Position numbers and translations under genes: made by a program. A stretch of 34,594 nucleotides of DNA, from positions 1 through 34,594 of the forward strand of contig CANQZX010000001.1 in NCBI GenBank assembly GCA_947628445.1, in the 5' to 3' direction. This document shows positions 22,671 through 31,867 of this stretch, piece by piece. Source of the DNA: an uncultured Bacilli bacterium. GTDB taxonomy: Bacteria; Bacillota_I; Bacilli_A; RF39; UBA660. Under the pieces are notes generated by a model, which saw nothing but the letters and a program-made list of their open reading frames with translations, searched no databases and had not been told where the DNA came from. Within the stretch, counting starts at the first letter, position 1. Each line of letters begins with the position of its first letter.

Positions 22671-25600
22671 CATTTTGACTAATTTTTTGATAATATTGAT
22701 ATCTTTTTTGGGCATTGGCTTTTTGACCTGCCAAAACTTGGGCGGCTAAATCTGGATCTTTAATTTTTAAAGCATTAAAGCGAACTTCATTAGCCAAAAA
22801 CGCTTCATATAAATCAAAGTTTGGTTCACTACTATCCAAAGTTAATTTTTGGCCATCATAACGCATTAATAATTGGTAACCACAACTAACCGCTAATTTT
22901 TGTTCAACTAAACTATTATTCATGCCTCCCTTAATGCCATGTTCAATACAAGTTGCATAGGCAATGACAATGGCTGGTCCTTCATGTTTGTCGGCTTCTT
23001 CTAAGGCCTTGATGGCTTGCATCATATTGCCGCCCAGACAAATACTCGCCACATAGCAATTCGGAATACTAGTAGCAATTCGGAATAAATCTTTTTTGGC
23101 AGTTTTCTTACCAAAGTTAGCAAATTCCGCAACTGCACCTAATTTCGTGGCCTTGCTGGCTTGACCACCAGTATTAGAATAAACCTCGGTATCTAAAACT
23201 AAAACTTTAATATTTTCATTAGTATGCAAGACATGATCCAAACCACCATAACCGATATCATAAGCCCAACCATCACCACCGATAGCCCAAACTGTCCGAG
23301 CCGGCACATAAGGTAGTAAGTCATGTAATTCTTTGGGAATAACTTTATCTTGTAAGCCCTTTTTAACTTTTTGGGTTACTTTTAAATCATTGGGTTGGTC
23401 TAAATATTCTTTAAATAAACTTTGGGTTTCTAAATCCACTGATTCCAATGCTTCTTGCATAATCTTAGCAATCCGTTCTCTTTTTTGTTTATAAGATAAG
23501 TGAATACCTAAGGCAAACTCAGCATTATCTTCAAATAAAGAGTTAGCCCACGGAATACTGTAAGGTGTTGATGGTACACTACCACCATAAATACTCGAAC
23601 AACCGGTAGCATTAGCAATGACTAATTTTTCGCCAAAGAGTTGCGTTAATAATTTGATATATGGCGTTTCCCCACAACCCGCACAAGCACCACTAAACTC
23701 AAACAATGGTTTTTCTAATTGACTACCTTTAATCGTAAATTTATTTAACGGATTTTCTTTTAACGGAAGACGGGCAAAATCAACATCGTTTTTGGTAATC
23801 TTTTGCACCATTTGTAAGGCCTTGTTGCCACCTTTACCTGGACAGATGCTCAAACAAACACCACAACCCGTACAATCTTTTTCACTAATCACAATTTCGT
23901 ATTTTAAATCTTCATGACCCATCAAAGGTAATCCCTGGGTATCATTTAAAATAGGTCGAATAACGGCATGAGGACAAGCCAAAGCACACATCCCACATTG
24001 AATGCAATTTTCTGACAACCATTCCGGTACCAGAGTTGATATATCGCGTTTTTCGTATTTAGTTAACCCATTAGGCCATGCCCCTTGAGCAAAAGGCACT
24101 AACTTACTAACAGGTAATTCGCTACCTTTCCGTGAATTAATCATAGCCATAATACTTTGATCTTCTTTTGGCTCTTCGACCTTTTCAATTACATTAATCT
24201 TTAATTCTTTAATACTAGATAAGGCCTTTTCCACTGCCTTAATATTACTTTCAATTACCTCATTACCTTTTTCCACGAACTCTTGCTTAATCCATTTTTT
24301 AACAATATTCAAGGCCTCCGGTATGCCCAATAAATATAGAATAATCGTTTCCATAATTTTATTAATTTTACCTTTAATACCGGCTTCTAAAGCAATATTT
24401 TCGGCATCAATATATAATACTTTGATATTTTTATCTTTTATAATTTGTTTTACTTTATTCGGTAATAAGGTATACAATTGTTCCGCATTTTTAATTGTGG
24501 CGATTAATAAAGTTCCGTTTTCTTGAATGTTATCGATGATATCAAAAAGGCGAAAATAAACATCTTTGGTCACGACTACTAATTCGGGATTTGTCACATA
24601 ATAAGGGGCATTAATTTTGGTATCCGCGATTCGTAAGTTGGAAGCCGTTACACCCCCACTTTTTTTGGAATCATATTCAAAATATCCTTGAACATATTTA
24701 TTTTGAACATCATGTAAGATTTTTAAAATTTCTTTACTGGCACTTACCATTCCATCCGAACCAAAACCAAAGATTTTTATTTCTTGAGCAATAGGTGGTA
24801 ATTTTATTTCAGCAGGCGGTAAGCTTAAATTTGTCACATCATCCTTTATTCCAATCGTAAAGTTTTCTTGAAGATTACCATCAAGCATTTGATAAACGCT
24901 ATAAATATCACTTGGCGTAGTATTTTTGCTAGACAAACCAAAGCGGCCTCCCACAATATTAATCGCGCGATTTTTTAAAGCCGCACAAACATCTAAATAT
25001 AAGGGCTCGCCTTCACTACCGGCTTCTTTGGTCCGGTCCAATACCGCAATATTTTTTACGGTCTTTGGTAAAACATCAAGTAAGTATTTAGCACTAAAAG
25101 GCCGATACAAGTGAACCTCAACTAAACCAGCATGGGGAGTAACGTTTAGGACTTGTTTAATGATATCAGTTACACTGCCCATCGCGATGATAACATTTGT
25201 TGCTGCAGCATCCCCATAGTAATTAAAGGGCTTATAATCCCGATTAGTTAGCTTATTTATTTCTTGCATGTAATCATTAACAATATCCGGCATGGCATTA
25301 TAGATTTCATTACGGGCTTCCATTGTTTGAAAATAAATATCTTCATTTTGATTCATCCCGTATTGAATGTTGGCCTCGACATTTAAACACCGATTTTTAT
25401 ATTTTTCAAGCATTTCATGATCAACTAATTTTAATAAATCTTCATCTTTTAATTCGGGAATCGTATTAAGTTCATGACTAGTCCGAAAACCATCAAAAAA
25501 ATGAAGAAAGGGTAATGAGCCCTTAATCGCGGCTAAATGGGCAACGGCCGCTAAATTTTGGGCATCTTCCACACTTGATGAGGCCAGCATACAAAAACCC

Positions 25601-25998
25601 GTGGCCCGACAAGCATAAATATCTTGATGATCCCCAAAAATGGATAAAGCATGCGTTGCTAAACTCCGACTTGCCACATGGATAACCCCCGGCAACATTT
25701 CGCCCGCGATTTTATACATGTTAGGAATCATTAAAAGTAGTCCTTGACTAGCCGTAAAAGTAGTGGCTAAACTGCCACTTAACAGAGCGCCATGCAAAGC
25801 TCCCGCAGCCCCGGCTTCAGATTCCATTTCCATCACCCGCGGAACATCATTAAATAAGTTTAATAAACCACTGGTTGTTAATAAATCAATATTCGAAGCC
25901 ATTGGACTAGATGGCGTAATCGGATAAATACTACATACCTCACTAAAAAGATATGCAATCCGGCTACAAGCCCCATTACCATCAACGATTTTGCTCAT
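22657..25998 (-). CDS. nifJ: Pyruvate:ferredoxin (flavodoxin) oxidoreductase
   Basis: This 1113-residue single-chain enzyme oxidatively decarboxylates pyruvate to acetyl-CoA and reduces ferredoxin, the central step of anaerobic fermentation. Domains in order: YPITPSSPMAS and the pyrimidine-binding domain at the start, with MEMESEAGAAGALHGAL; then FGFGSDGMVSASKE (CoA/transketolase-C domain); then two 4Fe-4S motifs CIQCGMCALACP (about 663) and CTGCGVCLSICP (about 709); then CAGCGE (about 771) and TGCSS, proximal cluster ligands; and the TPP site GGDGWAYDIGYGGLDH (about 908) with YSNTGGQASKAT. It is a little shorter than the usual 1170-1200. The ATG at 25998 after AGGTGA is preferred. It is the marker for strict or near-strict anaerobic metabolism here. 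Confidence 0.97.
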   Translation of the reverse strand: MSKIVDGNGACSRIAYLFSEVCSIYPITPSSPMASNIDLLTTSGLLNLFNDVPRVMEMESEAGAAGALHGALLSGSLATTFTASQGLLLMIPNMYKIAGEMLPGVIHVASRSLATHALSIFGDHQDIYACRATGFCMLASSSVEDAQNLAAVAHLAAIKGSLPFLHFFDGFRTSHELNTIPELKDEDLLKLVDHEMLEKYKNRCLNVEANIQYGMNQNEDIYFQTMEARNEIYNAMPDIVNDYMQEINKLTNRDYKPFNYYGDAAATNVIIAMGSVTDIIKQVLNVTPHAGLVEVHLYRPFSAKYLLDVLPKTVKNIAVLDRTKEAGSEGEPLYLDVCAALKNRAINIVGGRFGLSSKNTTPSDIYSVYQMLDGNLQENFTIGIKDDVTNLSLPPAEIKLPPIAQEIKIFGFGSDGMVSASKEILKILHDVQNKYVQGYFEYDSKKSGGVTASNLRIADTKINAPYYVTNPELVVVTKDVYFRLFDIIDNIQENGTLLIATIKNAEQLYTLLPNKVKQIIKDKNIKVLYIDAENIALEAGIKGKINKIMETIILYLLGIPEALNIVKKWIKQEFVEKGNEVIESNIKAVEKALSSIKELKINVIEKVEEPKEDQSIMAMINSRKGSELPVSKLVPFAQGAWPNGLTKYEKRDISTLVPEWLSENCIQCGMCALACPHAVIRPILNDTQGLPLMGHEDLKYEIVISEKDCTGCGVCLSICPGKGGNKALQMVQKITKNDVDFARLPLKENPLNKFTIKGSQLEKPLFEFSGACAGCGETPYIKLLTQLFGEKLVIANATGCSSIYGGSVPSTPYSIPWANSLFEDNAEFALGIHLSYKQKRERIAKIMQEALESVDLETQSLFKEYLDQPNDLKVTQKVKKGLQDKVIPKELHDLLPYVPARTVWAIGGDGWAYDIGYGGLDHVLHTNENIKVLVLDTEVYSNTGGQASKATKLGAVAEFANFGKKTAKKDLFRIATSIPNCYVASICLGGNMMQAIKALEEADKHEGPAIVIAYATCIEHGIKGGMNNSLVEQKLAVSCGYQLLMRYDGQKLTLDSSEPNFDLYEAFLANEVRFNALKIKDPDLAAQVLAGQKANAQKRYQYYQKISQNEKAA

Positions 25999-26063
25999 TA
26001 TCATCACCTAGTATAATTATAAAATAAATTTAAATTATTTACTAGTAAAAAGGAGCTATATTA

Positions 26064-26085
26064 AAGGAATTAAAAAACATTCCTT
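26064..26085 (-). terminator. Hairpin downstream of the helical-protein gene
   Basis: AAGGAAT and ATTCCTT arms with an eight-base loop lie 12 bases after the stop of the gene at 26097-26528. The T tract is weak, so termination is uncertain. Confidence 0.4.
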
Positions 26086-26096
26086 ACGGAACATTT

Positions 26097-26528
26097 TTAT
26101 AAATATTTTTTAAGTATTTCCACAGTTTTTTCTTGCATGGTGACATAATCGCTCACAATGAATTCAATTTCTTCATCTATTTTCTTTTTATTTAAGATTT
26201 TTCTCCCCTCTATTATGCCCATGTTAACCCCTTGCAATAATAATTCAGCCAGTTTCGAATTACTATCATCATTCATGGTTTTCATCTCTATTCCTGACCA
26301 GGTCATTGCTTTATTCATCAGATTTGTACTATGGGGTTTACCTTCGTTATATTTCGGATAAATCTCATTTATTTTTTTGGCAATATCTTGATAACTATGG
26401 AGTTGTTTGGTTAAAACTTGTTTTAGATCTTTAGCTTTCACTTTTTCTAAAATCATTGATACCGCATCAATACCCATCGTCGCACCCTTATGGATTTCAT
26501 CTAAAGCATTTATATTATCTTTTTTCAT
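26097..26528 (-). CDS. Ferritin-like or DUF2383-like helical-bundle protein
   Basis: A 143-residue, Met- and Lys-rich, apparently all-helical soluble protein. Landmarks are LDEIHKGATMGIDAVSMILEKV, NKAMTWSGIEMKTM and LLLQGVNMGIIEGRKIL, each spaced as a helix of a four-helix bundle. Similar small proteins are seen in anaerobic Firmicutes, but I cannot name a function. It has few candidate iron ligands, so ferroxidase activity is doubtful. Its ribosome binding site GGTGA is part of the 3' arm of a hairpin that also looks like the enolase terminator, so expression may be low or conditional. It lies downstream of eno on the same strand. Confidence 0.55.
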   Translation of the reverse strand: MKKDNINALDEIHKGATMGIDAVSMILEKVKAKDLKQVLTKQLHSYQDIAKKINEIYPKYNEGKPHSTNLMNKAMTWSGIEMKTMNDDSNSKLAELLLQGVNMGIIEGRKILNKKKIDEEIEFIVSDYVTMQEKTVEILKKYL

Positions 26529-26529
26529 A

Positions 26530-26560
26530 AAAAATCACCATTATTATGATGGTGATTTTG
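26530..26560 (-). terminator. Hairpin between eno and the next gene; terminator that also covers a ribosome binding site
   Basis: AAAATCACCAT and ATGGTGATTTT arms are followed by TTTTTTATG on the minus strand. The T tract runs straight into the ATG of the next gene, and the GGTGA of the 3' arm is that gene's only Shine-Dalgarno-like sequence. Confidence 0.75.
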
Positions 26561-26574
26561 GAATAAATAATACC

Positions 26575-27807
26575 TTATTTTTTTTGAATCTTTTCTTCAA
26601 TGCGCATTAATTGGTTATATTTAGCGATTCTTTCTCCCCGACACATCGAACCGGTTTTAATAAACGGAATATTTAGCCCAACGGCAAAATCAGCAATGAA
26701 AGTATCTTCCGTTTCGCCACTGCGGTGGGAAATAATCGTCCGATAATTATTCTTTTTAGCCATCAGAATTGTGGCAATCATTTCAGATACCGTTCCAATT
26801 TGATTGGCTTTTAAAAGGATCGCATTGCCAGCCCCCATTTCAATTCCTTGGGCTAAATATTTTTTATTAGTAACAAAATAATCATCACCCACGAGCATAA
26901 TATTATTACCAAGTATTTTGGTTAAGTTAGCCAAAGCTGCAAAATCATTTTCGTAAAAAGGATCTTCAATACTAATTAAAGGATATTCTTGGGTTAACGA
27001 AATATAGTATTGGGTTAATTCTTCGGTCGTTATTTCTTTACCATCCAATGTATATTTTTGCGTAGTTGGATTATAAAACTCACTCGCCGCAGCATCAATG
27101 CCTAAAAAAACCTCTTGACCCGGCGTATAGCCAGCTTCTTTAACCGCGGTAATTATTAAATCAAAGGCCTCACGATTGTTTTTTAAATTAGGCGCAAAGC
27201 CCCCTTCATCACCAACTCCCGCATTAAGGTTCTGCCGCGTAATAATTTGTTTTAAATGATGGAATACCTCAGAAGCCACCCGAATCCGTTCCTTAATTGT
27301 TTTGACCACTGGAATAATCATAAACTCTTGAATATCTAAATTATTAGCCGCATGTTTACCACCATTAATAATATTAATCATGGGAATTGGTAAAGATACT
27401 TTACCACTAGCAATATATTCATATAATTCTTTATGTTCAATTTGGGCTAAAGTTTTTAAACTGGCTAGAGAAACGGCTAATGTCGCATTAGCCCCCAAAT
27501 GGGTTTTATTTTCAGTACCATCTAATTCTAATAAGATTTTATCAATTTCACTTTGGTTTAAATTTTTTCCAATTAAAGCCGGTTTAATTATTTCTTCCAC
27601 ATTTTTAACGGCTTGCTCAACACCTTTACCTAAATAACGCTTGGTATCATTATCGCGCAGTTCTAAGGCCTCTCTGCTGCCGGTTGATGCTCCACTAGGA
27701 ACACTGGCTCTGCCCATGATACCACCTTCCGCTACTAAATCTACCTCAATGGTAGGATTACCGCGACTATCTAAAATTTCCCGGGCTTTAAGATCAATTA
27801 TTTTCAT
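26575..27807 (-). CDS. eno: Enolase
   Basis: This 410-residue glycolytic enzyme interconverts 2-phosphoglycerate and phosphoenolpyruvate. Diagnostic stretches: AREILDSRGNPTIEVDL at the start, PSGASTGSREALELRD, MINIINGGKHAANNLD, GDEGGFAPNL, the metal ligands in FLGIDAAASEFY, ISIEDPFYENDF and GDDYFVTN, the signature LLKANQIGTVSEMI, and SHRSGETEDTFIADFAVGL. The usual SRTDRIAKYNQL region reads MCRGERIAKYNQL. It is slightly shorter than the typical 430. It has a good promoter (27830-27858) and AGGAG ribosome binding site. Confidence 0.98.
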   Translation of the reverse strand: MKIIDLKAREILDSRGNPTIEVDLVAEGGIMGRASVPSGASTGSREALELRDNDTKRYLGKGVEQAVKNVEEIIKPALIGKNLNQSEIDKILLELDGTENKTHLGANATLAVSLASLKTLAQIEHKELYEYIASGKVSLPIPMINIINGGKHAANNLDIQEFMIIPVVKTIKERIRVASEVFHHLKQIITRQNLNAGVGDEGGFAPNLKNNREAFDLIITAVKEAGYTPGQEVFLGIDAAASEFYNPTTQKYTLDGKEITTEELTQYYISLTQEYPLISIEDPFYENDFAALANLTKILGNNIMLVGDDYFVTNKKYLAQGIEMGAGNAILLKANQIGTVSEMIATILMAKKNNYRTIISHRSGETEDTFIADFAVGLNIPFIKTGSMCRGERIAKYNQLMRIEEKIQKK

Positions 27808-27829
27808 CTAATCAACTCCTACTATTAAT

Positions 27830-27858
27830 AGTATAACCAATTACCAATCTTTTCGCAA
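27830..27858 (-). promoter_or_regulatory. Sigma-A promoter of eno
   Basis: TTGCGA and TATACT with a 17-base spacer, 22 bases before the enolase start codon. Confidence 0.75.
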
Positions 27859-27860
27859 AT

Positions 27861-27884
27861 AAAAAGGTAGCATTTGCTACCAAA
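27861..27884 (-). terminator. Terminator of the DUF308 gene
   Basis: GGTAGC-AAAT-GCTACC is followed by TTTTT on the minus strand. The stop codon TAG lies inside the hairpin, at 27877-27879. Confidence 0.85.
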
Positions 27885-28464
27885 AAATATCCATTATTTC
27901 TTTTGTCCGTTTTTTAAACATAATCGTGTTGCTGAAATCCATAACGGCATTAATCATTAAGAACGCTCCGGCAATCTTCGTTAAAGTTAGAACCCGGGCA
28001 AATGGATCAACTAATAATAAAATACCAAAGACAATTAATAAAATACCCGTTACTAAAGTTACTAACCAAGAATCTTCACTACCTCTTTTAAACCAAAAAG
28101 CATAGTCAATTTTCATGGCCCCTTTAACAATTAAATAAAGGCCTAAGCAAATAGTAACAAAACTCATAACTTTATAAGGATAAATAATTAATATTAAACC
28201 TAAAAGAAAATAAAATACGGCAAAAACAATACTTAAAGCAAAAAGCTTGGCGCCATCTCTTTTTAAATAATTATATAAAGAGCTCGCCCCACTGCCAATA
28301 CAACTAATACCAATCAAGGCCCCTACAATCCGATTAGATACATCTGGTAAAAAAACTAAAACTAAACCGATTATAAAAGTTATGATTGCTGCTCCTAAAG
28401 AATAATTAACAAATCTTTGATAAACATTTTTAATACTTTTTTTAAATGGTGTCCTAGCCATCAT
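27877..28464 (-). CDS. DUF308 (HdeD-like) membrane protein
   Basis: This 195-residue integral membrane protein has six hydrophobic segments in three helical hairpins, the DUF308/HdeD pattern: LGAAIITFIIGLVLVFLPD, GALIGISCIGSGASSLY, FYFLLGLILIIYPY, GLYLIVKGAMKIDYAF, GILLIVFGILLLVDPF and AGAFLMINAVMDF. The family is linked to acid or envelope stress in enterics; the role here is unknown. The start is one of two adjacent ATGs after AAGGAGTGAT. Its promoter overlaps the divergent femX promoter. The next gene on the strand is eno, after a terminator. Confidence 0.85.
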   Translation of the reverse strand: MMARTPFKKSIKNVYQRFVNYSLGAAIITFIIGLVLVFLPDVSNRIVGALIGISCIGSGASSLYNYLKRDGAKLFALSIVFAVFYFLLGLILIIYPYKVMSFVTICLGLYLIVKGAMKIDYAFWFKRGSEDSWLVTLVTGILLIVFGILLLVDPFARVLTLTKIAGAFLMINAVMDFSNTIMFKKRTKEIMDIFW

Positions 28465-28481
28465 ATCACTCCTTCGAAGAG

Positions 28482-28510
28482 ATTATACCAAACCTTGTCA
28501 AAATTATCAA
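28482..28510 (-). promoter_or_regulatory. Promoter of the DUF308 gene
   Basis: TTGATA and TATAAT with a 17-base spacer. It interlocks with the divergent femX promoter, whose -35 (28495-28500) falls inside this spacer. Confidence 0.7.
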
Positions 28511-28524
28511 GATTATGGTATAAT
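28495..28524 (+). promoter_or_regulatory. Promoter of femX
   Basis: TTGTCA and TATAAT with an 18-base spacer, 27 bases before the ATG. Only one of the two interlocked divergent promoters can be occupied at a time. Confidence 0.7.
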
Positions 28525-28551
28525 ATTTCCCTTAAAGGCGGTGAAAAAAGA

Positions 28552-29781
28552 ATGAATATTAGACCCTTAACAATTGATGAATTTAATGCTTTTGTCAAAA
28601 ACCATCCCCTTAGGAGTTACTACCAAAGTTTAAATTATGCTAAACTCCAAGCTGAACAGGGTTATGAATATGAATTTATTGGTTATTGTGAAAATTCTTC
28701 AATTTTAGCCGCATCCCTTATTCTTTATAAAAAAATTAAAAATACTTATTATGGCTATGCCCCACGAGGTTTTTTAATTGATTATACTAATTTATTCTTT
28801 TTAAAAAATTTTACCTTACAATTAACTGCTTATTATAAAAAACGGAACTTTGCTTTTATTAAAATTAATCCCGAAATTGCCATCGCGATGTTAAATCCGC
28901 AAACAAAAAATTTTGAATATAATTCAAATTATGGCATTATTGAAAATCTCCTTAAATGTGGTTATAAAAAATTAAAATCGAATCTTAATTTTGAAACTTT
29001 ATTACCACGATTTACGGCTATCCTACCCTTTGCTAATTTTAGTTTAGCTAATGTTACGAAAAATACCCGAAATAAAATAAAAAAAGGGATCCGGAAAGGA
29101 TTAAAGTTAGAACCCGCGGATAAGTTTGGAATTGAACTTTTCTATAATTTAGTAGCTGATAAAGTAGATAAAGATCGGTTTTACTATAACGATAAGTTTA
29201 ATATTTTTAATCAAGAAGATGCCATTGATTTATTCTTAGTTTCGATTGATTACAAAGAGTTTTTGCTTAATAGTCAGGCCTTGTATGAACAAGAATTACT
29301 TAAAAATAATGAATTAGCCGAAAAAATATCGGCTAAAAACGAAAGTAATCGGATTAATAAAAAAATGAATTCCGATAAACAATTATTAATTTTAAAAAAT
29401 GAAATTGCGGAAGCCAGTAAAAAAATCAATGATAATTCCCTAAAAGAATATATTGCTGCGGCAACTGTTATAAAATACGATAATCGAATTAAAATTGATG
29501 TGACAGGTTTTAATCCGCAATATAAAAAGTTTGCTCCCAATTATTTTTTACATTATGCCATTTTAGAATATTATAAAAATGATTATAAATATGCGGAATT
29601 AAATGGAGTATCCGGTAATCTTGCCAAAGATAGTGAGTATTATGGCTTAACCCGATTTAAAATGGGCTTTAAACCAACTATTTACGAATATATTGGCGAA
29701 TTTGATTTACCAATTGATAATTTAAAATATCAACTCCTTTTAAAAAGTGGGGCCTTGGCCAAAGAGTTTGATAAAGAGTAA
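28552..29781 (+). CDS. FemX/FemAB-type peptidoglycan branch aminoacyltransferase
   Basis: This 409-residue protein fits the FemAB family, which adds amino acids from aminoacyl-tRNA to the lysine of lipid II to build the interpeptide bridge. The first GNAT-like domain opens MNIRPLTIDEFNAFVKNHP, with FIGYCENSSILAASLILYKK and YYGYAPRGFLIDY. The linker TKNTRNKIKKGIRKGLKLEPA is characteristic. A Lys/Glu-rich insertion of about 60 residues (about 240-300) is a coiled coil like the FemA helical arm. The second domain ends with LNGVSGNLAKDSEYYGLTRFKMGFKPTIYEYIGEFDLP. The start is ATG after GGTGA; a 45-codon upstream extension crosses the promoter and is rejected. Which residue it adds cannot be told. 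Confidence 0.9.
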   Translation: MNIRPLTIDEFNAFVKNHPLRSYYQSLNYAKLQAEQGYEYEFIGYCENSSILAASLILYKKIKNTYYGYAPRGFLIDYTNLFFLKNFTLQLTAYYKKRNFAFIKINPEIAIAMLNPQTKNFEYNSNYGIIENLLKCGYKKLKSNLNFETLLPRFTAILPFANFSLANVTKNTRNKIKKGIRKGLKLEPADKFGIELFYNLVADKVDKDRFYYNDKFNIFNQEDAIDLFLVSIDYKEFLLNSQALYEQELLKNNELAEKISAKNESNRINKKMNSDKQLLILKNEIAEASKKINDNSLKEYIAAATVIKYDNRIKIDVTGFNPQYKKFAPNYFLHYAILEYYKNDYKYAELNGVSGNLAKDSEYYGLTRFKMGFKPTIYEYIGEFDLPIDNLKYQLLLKSGALAKEFDKE

Positions 29782-29783
29782 AG

Positions 29784-29812
29784 AAAAAAGGAAATCGTTG
29801 GTTTCCTTTTTT
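29784..29812. terminator. Bidirectional terminator between femX and htrA
   Basis: AAAAAAGGAAA and TTTCCTTTTTT arms with a seven-base loop; the A and T tracts serve both convergent genes, and the last bases overlap the htrA stop. Confidence 0.85.
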
Positions 29813-30911
29813 AACTGGTTGCTAAGTTTGTTTTAAGTTTAACATTAGCGGTCTTGGCTTCACCATTACGGTAGAATGTAATTTTAATCGTATCGCCAAT
29901 TTCATAGTTATACAAAGCATATCTTAAATAAGCAATATTATTGGTATCGGTATCATCAATTTTGGTAATGATATCACCGGCTTTAAGACCAGCTTTATCC
30001 GCGGGACTGTCTTCTTCTACTTTCGTAATCGCTACCCCTGAGGTTAAATTACCTTTCCGAATATTTTCGTTAAATTGAGGATAGTAATAAGCAGAAGCCA
30101 AGTTCAACATATTAATACCTAAATAAGGAGTTTCATTTATTTTACCAGAGATTATATCTTCAGCGGTTTTTAAGGCCTTTTCAATTGGAATAGCAAAGCC
30201 CATGCCTTCAACCCCACTACTAACAAGTTTTAGGGAGGTAATACCTACAACTTCGCCATTTGCATTGCAAAGTGGTCCCCCACTGTTGCCGGCATTAATC
30301 GCCGTATCGGTTTGAATTGCTTCCATAACATAATCAGCAGAATTACTATTACTTAAAGCGACTTCCACCATCCGGTCTTTACCAGAAATAATACCTCTAG
30401 TAACTGTCCAAGAATATGCATTATCTAAAGGAGCACCAACGGCAAAGGATGTATCACCTACTCTTAAATCTGCACTTTTACCAATGCTGGCAATCGCATA
30501 ATCATCTTTGCTTTCAAAAGATAAAACAGCAATATCGGCATATTGATTAGAACCTACTATTTTAGTTTCGACAATCTTTTTATCAGTGAAAGTAACGTTA
30601 ACTTTATTACCATCCGCAATAACATGGTAGTTAGTTAATAAATAATAGGTATCGTTACTTTTAGTATAAATAAATCCGGTTCCTGAGGCCACAGCTGTAT
30701 TATCTTCATAAGTGGTTACAATAACAACCGCATCATAAATTTTTTCAACAGCATCGGCAATTCCTTCATCAGTTACCGTAACATCTTTTTCTAATTTGGT
30801 CACATTTTCGGTCACCGTTGCAGGAAAATAATAAACTACCCCATACATGGCCAAACAACCAAGAAAGAAAACAATTAAATATAAACAAGCTTTTTTAAAA
30901 TTATTATTCAT
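29811..30911 (-). CDS. HtrA/DegP-type membrane-anchored serine protease
   Basis: This 366-residue protease has one N-terminal membrane segment (ACLYLIVFFLGCLAMYGVVYYF), then a trypsin-like domain and one PDZ domain. The catalytic triad is visible: His in LLTNYHVIADG (about 94), Asp in YADIAVL (about 124) and Ser in INAGNSGGPL (about 209). The PDZ domain starts YLGINMLN and has SPADKAGLKAGDIITKID. It would degrade misfolded or surface proteins outside the membrane. Its ATG lies one base after the stop of the Abi_2 gene, and its ribosome binding site AAGGATGG is inside that gene, so the two are translationally coupled. Confidence 0.95.
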   Translation of the reverse strand: MNNNFKKACLYLIVFFLGCLAMYGVVYYFPATVTENVTKLEKDVTVTDEGIADAVEKIYDAVVIVTTYEDNTAVASGTGFIYTKSNDTYYLLTNYHVIADGNKVNVTFTDKKIVETKIVGSNQYADIAVLSFESKDDYAIASIGKSADLRVGDTSFAVGAPLDNAYSWTVTRGIISGKDRMVEVALSNSNSADYVMEAIQTDTAINAGNSGGPLCNANGEVVGITSLKLVSSGVEGMGFAIPIEKALKTAEDIISGKINETPYLGINMLNLASAYYYPQFNENIRKGNLTSGVAITKVEEDSPADKAGLKAGDIITKIDDTDTNNIAYLRYALYNYEIGDTIKITFYRNGEAKTANVKLKTNLATS

Positions 30912-30912
30912 T

Positions 30913-31848
30913 TTAATCCATCCTTACTATATCTTTATAATTTTGAGGGAATCCCATTTCTTCTAATATTTTATCAATACTGATGGTTTTTAACCGTCCG
31001 GCTAAAATATCCAATTCGTATTCAATTTCACGCATTAACAAATTGAAATTATCGCGATTTAATAACTGTTTTAACATAATAATTAAAGCAAATAAATCGT
31101 TTTTTCCTTTAACATAACCATCTTCCCCTTGAGGAATATTTAATAAATTATGATATTTTGTATCTTCAATTGCCTTATGCGTTTTATTATTATAACAAAT
31201 ATCTTCATGAGCACATAAGTTCCGATAATTCGCAATTATAGGTAAGTATTCTACCATGCTATAAATATCGCTATTAAATAATTCGGCTATTTCTCTTTGA
31301 TCTTGGGCTTGCAAAACTGTATAAAGTTCACTGACAATCCCAAAGGATAAAACTTTCACCACAACCCAAAGGGGGATATAACCATAATAATCAATAAAGT
31401 GTGCCGTGGCTGTATGTTGCCGCCCATTAATACTAATTTGTCTTTTCATCTTTCGAATTAAGTCATTAACTTGTCTTTTCTTTGTCGGATTTTGGACAAA
31501 ATTTCGCGGATTTAAATAATTATTTTCTTTAAACCCATGATTTTTACTCATAACATATGCCAAAATACTTTTTAAGTTATTTTCCACAATCAAAATATTT
31601 TTAAAAATAATATTTCGGAGTTGCCGATCAAAACTAAAAACCGCATAAATTTCATTGAAATTAGTTCCTGGGATAAATGATTTTTCATATATATCAGATT
31701 TAATAAATAGATGCCGATAACCACTTAAAAAGAAATAGTTTTCCCGTAAAAGAATATTTTTGGCATTATCGATATCATCAATTACTAAACCTTTATTCTT
31801 TAATATTTCAATTTGCTCATCCAATGTCTTAAAGGTTTTTGATTTCAC
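30913..31848 (-). CDS. Abi_2 (AbiD/AbiF) family abortive-infection protein
   Basis: A 311-residue protein matching the Abi_2 family, which groups with HEPN-type RNases and blocks phage growth in lactococci. Family stretches are LRENYFFLSGYRHLFI, FDRQLRNIIFKNILIVENNLKS, YGYIPLWVVVKVLSFGIVSELY, and the HEPN-like active site YRNLCAHEDICYN (R-x4-H). No antitoxin gene lies beside it. The start is the GTG at 31848, five bases after AAGGTGG; two earlier GTG codons overlap that site. An extended -10 promoter precedes it. It heads a two-gene operon with htrA, an unusual partner. Confidence 0.88.
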   Translation of the reverse strand: MKSKTFKTLDEQIEILKNKGLVIDDIDNAKNILLRENYFFLSGYRHLFIKSDIYEKSFIPGTNFNEIYAVFSFDRQLRNIIFKNILIVENNLKSILAYVMSKNHGFKENNYLNPRNFVQNPTKKRQVNDLIRKMKRQISINGRQHTATAHFIDYYGYIPLWVVVKVLSFGIVSELYTVLQAQDQREIAELFNSDIYSMVEYLPIIANYRNLCAHEDICYNNKTHKAIEDTKYHNLLNIPQGEDGYVKGKNDLFALIIMLKQLLNRDNFNLLMREIEYELDILAGRLKTISIDKILEEMGFPQNYKDIVRMD

Positions 31849-31867
31849 TAGCACCACCTTATTAGTT

